A stretch of 64,000 nucleotides of DNA. Origin: Thermophagus sp052400625. GTDB lineage: Bacteria > Bacteroidota > Bacteroidia > Bacteroidales > Marinilabiliaceae. The stretch lies in the NCBI GenBank assembly GCA_052400625.1, contig JBQTGH010000015.1; one strand, given 5' to 3'. This document shows positions 45,825-53,644 of this stretch, piece after piece. How positions within the stretch are numbered: position 1 is the first letter of the stretch; the number at the start of each line of letters is the position of its first letter. Made by a program: the position numbers and the translations under genes. The notes below the pieces were generated by a model. That model ran no database searches, was not told the origin of the DNA, and was given only the letters and a program-made list of their open reading frames with translations.

Positions 45825-47351
45825 TTATTTTTTTCGTCGTTTAAATCGTTTCCGCCAAAGCAGATATCCGCTGATCACCACCATAAAGCCTGCCAGACCC
45901 GCCAAAGGAACGATGAGGATATAAAAATTGCCCAGTAAAAATTTAAAGAAACGCCCGGTATGAATCTCCAATGCCAGGTTCCACAGCGACATGCGGGTTT
46001 GTCGCACCAACGACTCTGGTGCTTCGGGGAAGGGAGTTTGATGATAGAGCGGGACCACACCCCGGTCATAGTCAACCATGTATCGTTTCCCATCGGTAGT
46101 ATGAATCAATCCGGTCACTTTATTGACACCCACCGGCCGTCCGGACGGCGCACCCCGGTATACTTCCCCTTTGACAAAATCCATGATGCGGGGATTGTCC
46201 GGATGCCAGAGAAATAGTCCGCTGAACGAACCCACCAGCCAGGCACCCGGACGATAGGGCTCAAAGACGGTGATGCCCATCACACTCACCGGTGGCTGAA
46301 CGCTGCAGGCCTGCGGTTTCCGGCTGTCCGTCGACAGGGTAAACATACCGTCTGAGGTGGCAAGAAAAAACATTCCGCTCTCCCGGTCATACCTTAAATC
46401 GCGCAACTTATCGTACCACGGATTGGGCTGATCCAGATGCGAATATTTTATGGGTGCTACTTTGGAATAGCCGATTAAAATTAAAAAGGGTGGCCTGAGA
46501 AAAATCCCCGTAAAGAACAGAAAGGCCAGAAAGATCCAGAACCAGACGCCAAACTTATTATGCCATTTGAGCGACCATCGGTTGATTTGTACCAGCTTAG
46601 CGTAAGGTTTATGCCTGCGTTTTCTTCGTTTTATCTTGTCGGGGAAAAAGAAATAAATAATGCCGGTAACCGATAAAAATATGGTAACCACCCCCAGCAG
46701 GTCGACAAACAACTGACCCGGCAACCCGAGGATCTCGCCCGAGTGCATCTGCCAGATGGTTTCCATCAAAGTCACCTTTTTTTCATAATGGTCCGGCGCC
46801 TGCAACGCCACCTTTTCAAAAGTGGTATTCACGCCGTTGGCAACGCCTTTAAACAGATAGGAACGGTTGAGTACATAGATGGAATCGCCAACGGTTTCGA
46901 TGGCCACAAACCGTTTAAGGACGACTTCCAGCGGAAACTTTTTCCAGGTTTGCGAGGCCTTATCGTATCCAAACAAACCGAACTGAGTGGCGGCATAAAG
47001 ATTTCCGGAACGGTCGCGATGCAAATCAAAGACTTTGCGGTTGTCGGCCCCCCGGGGAAGGCCGGCATCCAACGGCCGGTAATGCAAAAAGGTGGAATCG
47101 GTAACCCAGATGCCTATATCCCCATAAATGAGAATGCTGTCAGAGGCGATAGTCACATTGCCCTTCAGGGCACTGTTGCCCCAGTGTTGATAGCTGTACA
47201 CTTCAGGAAGAGCCGTTCGGCGAACATCCAGAGAGGCAACCCATTCACGGTGATTCAAAAAGATACCGGTGATTCCGTAATAGAGCAAAACAAATGACAA
47301 TATCAGCCCCGGCCAGCGATGTAGTTTACGATATAGTCGCCCGTTGACCAT
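45825..47351 (-). CDS. PepSY-associated membrane protein with propeller-like insert
   Basis: 508 residues with the four-helix PepSY_TM layout: helix 1 with KLHRWPGLILSFVLLYYG (about 9-31), helices near 215-235 and 265-290 (RWSLKWHNKFGVWFWIF), and a last helix near 475-498 before a basic tail. Conserved His in LHRW, KWHNKFG and LEIHTGRFF. The extracytoplasmic parts contain segments like RDRSGNLYAATQFGLFGYD and GMFFLATSDGMFTLS, which resemble half-blades of two-component-regulator-type beta-propellers. Related proteins are linked to metal or haem redox at the membrane. Lies between the regulator and norB, all minus strand. Confidence 0.75.
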   Translation of the reverse strand: MVNGRLYRKLHRWPGLILSFVLLYYGITGIFLNHREWVASLDVRRTALPEVYSYQHWGNSALKGNVTIASDSILIYGDIGIWVTDSTFLHYRPLDAGLPRGADNRKVFDLHRDRSGNLYAATQFGLFGYDKASQTWKKFPLEVVLKRFVAIETVGDSIYVLNRSYLFKGVANGVNTTFEKVALQAPDHYEKKVTLMETIWQMHSGEILGLPGQLFVDLLGVVTIFLSVTGIIYFFFPDKIKRRKRRHKPYAKLVQINRWSLKWHNKFGVWFWIFLAFLFFTGIFLRPPFLILIGYSKVAPIKYSHLDQPNPWYDKLRDLRYDRESGMFFLATSDGMFTLSTDSRKPQACSVQPPVSVMGITVFEPYRPGAWLVGSFSGLFLWHPDNPRIMDFVKGEVYRGAPSGRPVGVNKVTGLIHTTDGKRYMVDYDRGVVPLYHQTPFPEAPESLVRQTRMSLWNLALEIHTGRFFKFLLGNFYILIVPLAGLAGFMVVISGYLLWRKRFKRRKK

Positions 47352-47465
47352 TAATTAGATGTTTAATAGTTTTCTGTTATCCAGTGAAAAAGTAAACGAA
47401 AAAATGATCCGGGGTTGAATTTCAACAGCAGACAGACCACCTACCTCTTCGTCTCAACTACCCCC

Positions 47466-47933
47466 CTATTTCTTGTGCGCCATATTCCATGCTTCTGGTC
47501 CCGGACTATTGAGTACTGCCTCTCCATCACGTATTTTGGCGGCTAAAGAACGTACAGTAGCATTTTTAACAATTCCCTCAAAACCATCGCGCACCCCTTT
47601 ATATTGATGATGCAAAGGACAAGGATTGTCGTCGCTGCAATTCTTCAAACCAAAACCACATCGGTGAAAAATCCCTTCGCCTTCTATTACCTTGATGATT
47701 TGCAACAATGTGACCTCCTCATCGTCATCGGAAAAAAAGAAGCCACCGCCCCGTCCTTTGGCCGAATGCAACAACCGGCTTCGGGTAAGGGTCTGCAAGA
47801 TTTTGGCGGTAAAAGCCACGGGTGCTTCGATATGATTCGCCACGTCGGCCACACCCGGACGTTTATCTTCCCAGTTTTGCAATTGTACCGACACCATGGC
47901 CCTTATGGCATATTCCGAACTTTTTGACAACAT
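47466..47933 (-). CDS. Rrf2 family regulator, NsrR-like
   Basis: 155 residues. N-terminal winged helix (MLSKSSEYAIRAMVSVQL, FTAKILQTLTRSRLL, GRGGGFFF) and a C-terminal Fe-S loop with C92, C99 and C105 (RCGFGLKNCSDDNPCPLHH). Three cysteines in this loop are the signature of Fe-S sensing members such as NsrR and IscR; the neighbourhood (qNOR, RIC) favours an NO sensor. No isc genes nearby. A 22-bp palindrome covers its own promoter, suggesting autoregulation. Confidence 0.88.
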   Translation of the reverse strand: MLSKSSEYAIRAMVSVQLQNWEDKRPGVADVANHIEAPVAFTAKILQTLTRSRLLHSAKGRGGGFFFSDDDEEVTLLQIIKVIEGEGIFHRCGFGLKNCSDDNPCPLHHQYKGVRDGFEGIVKNATVRSLAAKIRDGEAVLNSPGPEAWNMAHKK

Positions 47934-47959
47934 TTAATGAATGCTTTGGTTTTCAATGA

Positions 47960-47981
47960 GGCAAAAGTACTATTTTTTGCC
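47960..47981 (-). promoter_or_regulatory. Promoter and palindrome before the Rrf2 gene
   Basis: GGCAAAA (47960-47966) and TTTTGCC (47975-47981) form a perfect 7-8-7 inverted repeat. It overlaps the -7 box TACTTTTG of the minus strand (plus CAAAAGTA, 47962-47969), 29 bp before the start. An outer CTTTGG/CCAAAG pair extends the symmetry. Sequence differs from the 20-bp motif of the target genes. Confidence 0.45.
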
Positions 47982-48041
47982 AAAGAGCAGAGAGCATGGC
48001 GCACAGGACAAGGTCCCCGGGCCCTTCCCCATGCGCTTAGC

Positions 48042-48764
48042 TCATTCCCCCGTTTTTTCTTCCAATATGATGGCCTCCGGAAAAAGAATGTTATTCTCGA
48101 GATGAATATGACGGTGAAGGTCCTCTTCAAACTCTTGCAGGGTACGCATGGTCACCTCATAGGTGTTACAACCGTCGTCAGGGGTCTGATACCCGTTGGT
48201 GAGCTCCGAGATGGTTTTAAAGCGGTCGCCTTCGGCATCGTGCTCGGCCAGCATCACTTTTATTGGCGATTCCACCCCCTGAAGGTCACTCAGGTCTACC
48301 GATTCTCCCTTCGAGGCTTTCACCAGTTTACGAATTTGAGGAAACAGAATCAGCTCCTCTTTCATCAGGTGCATGCTCAGGTTCTGAGCACTCTCTGTGA
48401 ATAATTCTTCCACCTTAAAAAGCTCCGGGTGGTGCTCACCATGTACACTGCACAATTTTTCCAGTTTCGCCTTCAAAAACGGAATCTTCTCTTTCACATA
48501 GGCATGATGCCGCTTTTCAATGTAATCGGCCAACTGGTCGAGTTCCAGACTGCGGATAAAGCGGGCATCGAAATCCTCTTCCTGCATCACCTCCTCCAGT
48601 TTGGGAATCAACGCTCCCACATCAACGGACGCCCGGGAACAGGCCTCGTCCAGGGAAATATTCCCACCGCAGCAAAAATCTATCTTATGCTTCTCAAGCA
48701 CCGGCGCTACCTTGTAATTCTCCTTTACAATATCGCCCACAATGGTTTTGGCATCTATCTTCAT
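48042..48764 (-). CDS. ric: Iron-sulfur cluster repair protein RIC (ScdA/YtfE)
   Basis: 240-residue di-iron protein that helps repair Fe-S clusters damaged by NO or peroxide. N-terminal ScdA_N domain with the C31-C32 pair in HKIDFCCGGNISLDEAC, then a hemerythrin-like four-helix bundle with metal ligands in KRHHAYVKE, VHGEHHPEL, HLMKEELILFP, LAEHDAEGDRF and HRHIHLENNILFP. Length is typical. Upstream of the Rrf2 gene by 108 bp on the same strand; its promoter carries a candidate operator. Confidence 0.95.
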   Translation of the reverse strand: MKIDAKTIVGDIVKENYKVAPVLEKHKIDFCCGGNISLDEACSRASVDVGALIPKLEEVMQEEDFDARFIRSLELDQLADYIEKRHHAYVKEKIPFLKAKLEKLCSVHGEHHPELFKVEELFTESAQNLSMHLMKEELILFPQIRKLVKASKGESVDLSDLQGVESPIKVMLAEHDAEGDRFKTISELTNGYQTPDDGCNTYEVTMRTLQEFEEDLHRHIHLENNILFPEAIILEEKTGE

Positions 48765-48789
48765 AGCTCTCTTTTTATGATTGATGGGA

Positions 48790-48832
48790 CAAATATATCT
48801 CTTTTTTGTATAAAAGGACTATTTTGTCTTTT
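48790..48832 (-). promoter_or_regulatory. ric promoter with candidate operator
   Basis: Minus-strand -7 box TATATTTG (plus CAAATATA, 48790-48797), 26 bp before the start, and upstream AAAGGAC-TATTTT-GTCTTTT (48813-48832; one arm mismatch), which covers the expected -33 region. The motif matches those before the DUF438 gene and norB. Confidence 0.5.
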
Positions 48833-48899
48833 GTTTTTTCTTAAAAAAATCTTTTATAAAGATTAGAAGTTAGAAGACAGAAGTTAGAGGCCAGAGGAT

Positions 48900-49740
48900 G
48901 GATATAAATAGAAATAGGTTGCAGGTGGAACTCCCCGTGTCCTCTGCGCCTTGGCGTCTCAGCGTTGGATGGCATAGGGCACAGGGAATGGAGCAAGGGG
49001 AATAGCGGATGGGATGTCTTAAATCTTACATCTAAGAATCTATCTATATTATGGGTGGAAGGGGGAAAAGGTGGAAGGGTTGGAGGGTATGGAGTGTGAG
49101 GTGGCAGATTACTTTTTCCTCTGCGTCTTCGCGACTCTGCGTTTGATGGCATAGGGCATAGGGCATGGAGCAAGGGGAATAGCGAATGCGATGTCTTAAA
49201 TCTTACATCTAAGAATCTATCTATATGGGTGGAAGGGGGAAAAGGTGGAAGGGTTGGAGGGTATGGAGTGTGAGGTGGCTGATTACTTTTTTTCCTCTGC
49301 GTCTTCGCGCCTCTGCGTTTCATGGCAAAGGGCATAGGGCATGGAGCAAGGGGAATAGCGAATGCGATGTCTTAAATCTTACATCTAAAAATCTATCTAT
49401 ATTATGGGTGGAAGGGGGAAAAGGTGGAAGGGTTGGAGGGTATGGAGTGTGAGGTGGCAGATTACTTTTTCCTCTGCGTCTTCGCGCCTCTGCGTTTGAT
49501 GGCATAGGGCATAGGGCATGGAGCAAGGGGAATAGCGAATGCGATGTCTTAAATCTTACATCTAAGAATCTATCTATATGGGTGGAAGGGGGAAAAGGTG
49601 GAAGGGTTGGAGGGTATGGAGTGTGAGGTGGCAGATTACTTTTTCCTCTGCGTCTTGGCGCTTCTGCGTTGATGGCAAAGTGCACAGGGCATGGTGCAAG
49701 GGGAATAGCGGATGGGATGTCTTAAATCTTATATCTAACC
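48900..49740. repeat. Tandem array of 174-177 bp units
   Basis: The marker CCTCTGCG recurs at 48941, 49118, 49294, 49471 and 49645, giving spacings of 177, 176, 177 and 174 bp. Each unit contains the CTCTGCGTCTTCGCG / CTCTGCGTTTGATGGCA stretch, GGGCATGGAGCAAGGGGAAT, the TCTTAAATCTTACATCTAA stretch and a purine-rich GGTGGAAGGGGGAAAAGG run. Because 177 is divisible by 3, the minus strand stays open with a Pro-rich reading that I regard as fortuitous. Fragments of the same element recur at 52.0, 58.2-58.7 and 63.2-63.8 kb. Confidence 0.9.
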
Positions 49741-49795
49741 ATCTTTAGTTCAGAGCACAGGCAAAAGAGGATTTTATGTTTGCACAAAACAAAAA

Positions 49796-50884
49796 TTAAT
49801 TTTCTTCATTGGGTTGAGGCACATCTTCCTTACTTACTCCCTTTTTATCTGTAATTTCTTTGGCCCTGTCATAATCTTCACCGTCAGCTTTAAGTCCATT
49901 TTGATGAGCACCCTTTAAAGGATTATAGGATAACGATATAAAGAGTGGAAAATGATCTGAACCAATTGATGGTAATCGCTTAATAAGATTTACGGTAAAA
50001 TGCTCACTATGGAATAAATGGTCCAAAGGCCATCTAAGAAGAGGATATTTTACGTGAAAAGTATTGAACATTCCCCGCCCGATACGCGGATCCAGTAAAC
50101 CGCTAATCTTACGGAATAAGCGCGTCGTTGAAGACCATGCCACGTCATTGAGATCACCCGTCACCAAAACGGGTTGGTTGCTCTCTCTAATACTTTTGGC
50201 AATAATAATTAATTCAGCATCCCGCTCTGCTGACTCACTATTTTCAGTAGGACTTGGGGGCGCAGGATGGACAAAATGTGCACGAACCCGATCCCCGGTC
50301 CGCAATTCTATAGATACGTGTATGGAAGGGATATCCTTCTCAACCAAAAATGAAATTTCCTGGTCATGTAATGGCAATTTGGAATAGAGATGCATGCCGT
50401 AGAGATTGTCGAGCGGGCATTTAACGGTAAATGGCATATCTGCTTCCAAAACCTGGAGTTGCTCCTGCCACCATCCATCCGATTCTAAGGTTATAAGAAT
50501 ATCCGGCCGGAATTTTTGGACCAATTCGATTAAAGCCTTTGCATTTTTATTTGGTGTAAGGACATTCGATGTTATAATACTGAGCTTCTTTTCGGGATTA
50601 TCTTCATTACACCACTTGACCTCTTTGGGCCATAAAGGGGTATAAGGTAAAATCCACCATAAATGCCAAACGAAACAAAGGGCCGATGTGGATATCAATA
50701 TTAAAGTCAGGGGCTGTCGTCCATCGAGAAAAAGAATACCGGCAATCAGCAAAGCGGATGAAAAGACCATTATTTGTAGTCGGGGAAAGTCCATTGCCCT
50801 AACCATCCAATGCGAATGTTTCGATAAGGGTAAAATCGAAACAATTAGAGTCAATATTGTACAAATAGTGATTAGTATTAGCAT
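49796..50884 (-). CDS. Endonuclease/exonuclease/phosphatase family membrane protein
   Basis: 362 residues. About three N-terminal membrane helices (5-20, 36-52, 58-80), then an EEP catalytic domain: TSNVLTPN, DILITLESDGWW (metal-binding Glu), VTGDLNDVAW (Asp/Asn) and GSDHFPLFI (catalytic Asp-His). EEP proteins cleave phosphodiesters in nucleic acids or lipids; this membrane-anchored form is common in Bacteroidota and its substrate is unknown. The C-terminal tail is Lys/Glu rich. Confidence 0.88.
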   Translation of the reverse strand: MLILITICTILTLIVSILPLSKHSHWMVRAMDFPRLQIMVFSSALLIAGILFLDGRQPLTLILISTSALCFVWHLWWILPYTPLWPKEVKWCNEDNPEKKLSIITSNVLTPNKNAKALIELVQKFRPDILITLESDGWWQEQLQVLEADMPFTVKCPLDNLYGMHLYSKLPLHDQEISFLVEKDIPSIHVSIELRTGDRVRAHFVHPAPPSPTENSESAERDAELIIIAKSIRESNQPVLVTGDLNDVAWSSTTRLFRKISGLLDPRIGRGMFNTFHVKYPLLRWPLDHLFHSEHFTVNLIKRLPSIGSDHFPLFISLSYNPLKGAHQNGLKADGEDYDRAKEITDKKGVSKEDVPQPNEEN

Positions 50885-51122
50885 ATCCGTCCTTGTATCA
50901 TTATATAGCTATGTAGCCTCCCCAAAAACCGCACATTTGAAAATTAATTTCAAGTGCCAGATTTAATCTTTCTCTTGCTGAATCACTGAAGTTACTATTT
51001 CTTTTTAGTAAAAACCACCTTAAAACTTTCTGAATGTAGTTAAATCCTCTTCTCTTTTATACAACTTCATTACTTTTATAAGTTAGATTTACTTATCCGC
51101 CCAATTACGCAGATAAGAAAAT

Positions 51123-51430
51123 CTAAGCGACCGATAAAAACAATTTCTCAGGTCTTTTATTATTTAAAGACTGATGTTCTCCTTCCGCACATAAAACATC
51201 ATATGCTCTTTTATTTTATCATATAACTTTATGCCATCTTCTGAAGGCTCAGGATAGATTTTCATATTTTATTTTTCCCAAAAGCAACCAATAAATGTAT
51301 TATCCATGACTCTGCCTTTACCATCCAAGCTAAGTTTAGTGTTTTTTTGTAAGGAAACATATTCTGTAAAAATCGGACCCGAAAACTGACTTCCTTGATC
51401 GGTATTTTAGGTTTCCTGGGTGATCTATAA
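51123..51430 (-). pseudogene. IS3-family transposase (orfB) relic
   Basis: The minus strand encodes pieces of the C-terminal catalytic core of an IS3-type DDE transposase: NTDQGSQFSGPIFTEYVS (second Asp), LSLDGKGRVMDNTFIGCFWE, PEPSEDGIKLYDKIKEH and EHQSLNNKRPEKL, in several frames. There is an in-frame stop after CFWEK and frameshifts near both ends. The catalytic Glu expected after DNTFI is Gly, so it is dead. The N-terminal half, orfA and terminal inverted repeats are not recognisable. Confidence 0.75.
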
Positions 51431-51515
51431 AAGGCAAGTTTACATTCAACCTGTTATAACCGCCGGGCGTGCCGACCGCTCATACGCCCATATATAACCG
51501 GCAGTTCGACTTTTA

Positions 51516-51992
51516 CTAAATTTCTATCTCCAAAACGATTATTAAAGTCAGTAAGCCAAAACAAACCAATCCTATTATTCCTGCTTGTATAAAATCAGAC
51601 TGACGGACACCTCGCTTTTTCTTGTCTATTATTTTGCTAAATCCGAGGGCAACAATAAATGGTATGCTTGCAACAAAACCATAACCATAGAAAGTTGTCG
51701 GATGATATAACTGTTCCATCGCATTCCGAATCAGTCCAAAAAACACATAGTCCATTACAACTGACAAAGCAAGGAATATCAAGCTATTATAAACAGCCCC
51801 GATAATTATATTTTTTTGGGGAAAAGTTCGGATACACAAAAAAGTTGAGATAATCCAGATTATTGGAGAAACGGTTAACATTAAAGTCATTCCAAGCATT
51901 GGATGAATACTCCACGGGAACCACAATATCAAATTTGACATCCAGTAAACCGAAAACCCAACCGTTAAATTATATAAAAACCATTTGTTCAT
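51516..51992 (-). CDS. Hypothetical four-helix membrane protein
   Basis: 158 residues with about four to five hydrophobic helices (7-28, 32-52, 62-82, 100-120, 135-156) and short basic loops (DKKKRGVRQ). I do not recognise a family with confidence. Stands alone between the transposase relic and a fragment of the dispersed repeat, in the AT-rich accessory region. Confidence 0.6.
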   Translation of the reverse strand: MNKWFLYNLTVGFSVYWMSNLILWFPWSIHPMLGMTLMLTVSPIIWIISTFLCIRTFPQKNIIIGAVYNSLIFLALSVVMDYVFFGLIRNAMEQLYHPTTFYGYGFVASIPFIVALGFSKIIDKKKRGVRQSDFIQAGIIGLVCFGLLTLIIVLEIEI

Positions 51993-52034
51993 TTCGTTAT
52001 CATGCGTTTGGGTGGTTGCTGAAACTCCACTTCT

Positions 52035-52078
52035 CCTCTGCGGCTTGGCTCCTCTGCGTTGGAAGAGAGTATGAGGCG
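52035..52078. repeat. Solo fragment of the dispersed repeat
   Basis: TCCTCTGCGGCTTGGCTCC followed by TCTGCGTTGGAAG matches the CTCTGCGTCTTNGCG / CTCTGCGTT core of the 49-kb array, in the same orientation. Confidence 0.6.
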
Positions 52079-52278
52079 GCCTTATTGTGGCACATTTTAA
52101 TCGAAATCATTGGGACAGTTAGACCGAAAAAATCAAATTATATGTAGGAAATCGGCCGCCAAAATTGAATCTAAAATTTTTTAAAAGCCTCTCTATTAAC
52201 TATGCCAATGGCGAAGCTTAAAGGTATGGGATGAGATTTGTCGGATGAAAAATATAAATCGCCAAGACCTTAAGCATA

Positions 52279-53490
52279 TTAGTTAATATCATGCATCTTT
52301 TCTTCTACTTCCTTAACCCATGCATTTAGAACGCTATTTTCTATTTTTTCAAAACTCTTTTTGAAAACCTCAAACTTATCTTCAGTTTCTTTCACAATTT
52401 CATCTTCTATCCTAACAATATCAATGTTTGCCACTGAAGGGTAATAGGACTCAGGTCTTGATTTTACTTTGTATTTTTCTTTTATTGTTTTTTTTATTTT
52501 ATTAAATAATGTTGTTTTCTTTTCCTGGATTTTCTCTCTAATTTCTTCATCAAGATCTTCCCTAATACGTGCAAAACAGAATTTCAGCCATATTCGTTCA
52601 TCCTCGCAAAAAATTTCCAATGCAAAAATTGAGGTAGAATCTCCCCAGGTTTTGCTCTCAACCTCAAAAAATGGCAATACTGATTTTGGTAAAAATCGAA
52701 TAATATTCTTATCAGGACCCGTTAACCTTTCATATTCGGGATGGTTTGCAAAATAATTATCGATTGCTTTAATTAGATCCTGACTATAGAAGCTAGGTTT
52801 ATTATTCACAATAAAATCAATTGCTTTTTTATGTTTCCGATAGATTTTCTGAGCTAATTCAATTTCCTTACTATCTGCCATAATGTTTTTTCTTAAATTT
52901 TTAATATAGTCCTCAATGAAAGGGATATAAGATTCTGCAAGATCAACACTTATTTTAGTGTCCTCTAAAATTTCTAAAATATCCTGATAAGTGGTGTTTA
53001 TATAATTTTTGTTTGACTCTTCCTCTGTCAAAGCTCTAGGTGTGGGAGTTAGGTAAACAAATATTTTATTTAGATTTGTCCAAATATTTTCAACTTCATC
53101 AAAATAATTTATTAACTGGTTTTCCCCTGATTTTGGTGCATATATTTTATTCTCAATACAAATAACAAACCCTACACGCTCGTTTACAATAAGCAAATCA
53201 ATATAATGATATTCACGAAATATCTTTGTGTCTTCAAGGTTCGCTAGATTATAATTAATTTTTTCTTTCGGGGTAAGAGGTAGTCGGTTAATGAAACTTT
53301 TAAGAAAATAATCCCCGCCATTATGAGATTCGTTGGGATCAAACATCCATGCCAGAAAATTAGAATGTTGCAGTTCTTTGTGAGCTATGCCCAATATTTC
53401 AAAATAATTTGGTTGGCTTATGGCGGCCTCGAGTTTCTCAAGTTGTAAACTATCCTCTATTATTAATTTCTCTAATTCTTCTTCAATCAT
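52279..53490 (-). CDS. PD-(D/E)XK nuclease family protein (PDDEXK_4-like)
   Basis: 403 residues. N-terminal KELQHSNFLAWMFDPNESH, the family hallmark of this group, then the catalytic core D98 in YHYIDLLIVNE and E113-N-K115 in GFVICIENKIYAPKSGENQL, i.e. D-xn-E-x-K. The C-terminal half is Lys/Glu-rich and helical. It follows the UvrD-like helicase gene by 154 bp on the same strand, so it may be a third part of the defence cassette, but it has no overlap with it. Low GC like its neighbours. Confidence 0.85.
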   Translation of the reverse strand: MIEEELEKLIIEDSLQLEKLEAAISQPNYFEILGIAHKELQHSNFLAWMFDPNESHNGGDYFLKSFINRLPLTPKEKINYNLANLEDTKIFREYHYIDLLIVNERVGFVICIENKIYAPKSGENQLINYFDEVENIWTNLNKIFVYLTPTPRALTEEESNKNYINTTYQDILEILEDTKISVDLAESYIPFIEDYIKNLRKNIMADSKEIELAQKIYRKHKKAIDFIVNNKPSFYSQDLIKAIDNYFANHPEYERLTGPDKNIIRFLPKSVLPFFEVESKTWGDSTSIFALEIFCEDERIWLKFCFARIREDLDEEIREKIQEKKTTLFNKIKKTIKEKYKVKSRPESYYPSVANIDIVRIEDEIVKETEDKFEVFKKSFEKIENSVLNAWVKEVEEKMHDIN

Positions 53491-53644
53491 ACTATAAAAA
53501 ACTTTTTATCAATACAATCTAATTCTCTGTAAATCTTGTCTTTACATAACACTTTTTAACTGCTTAAAATTAATATTTTGTATAATTTTAGCGGATTGGG
53601 ATGAGGGAAAGGCTACAGGCTACATACAGGGGAATTTTACAGCA

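Noticed and set aside
48841..49685. Long minus-strand frames rich in Pro, Thr and Ser (PPHTPYPPTLPPFPPSTH repeats)
   Set aside because: They are the translation of the ~176-bp DNA repeat, which stays open because most units are 177 bp; the repeat also occurs as fragments that do not preserve the frame.
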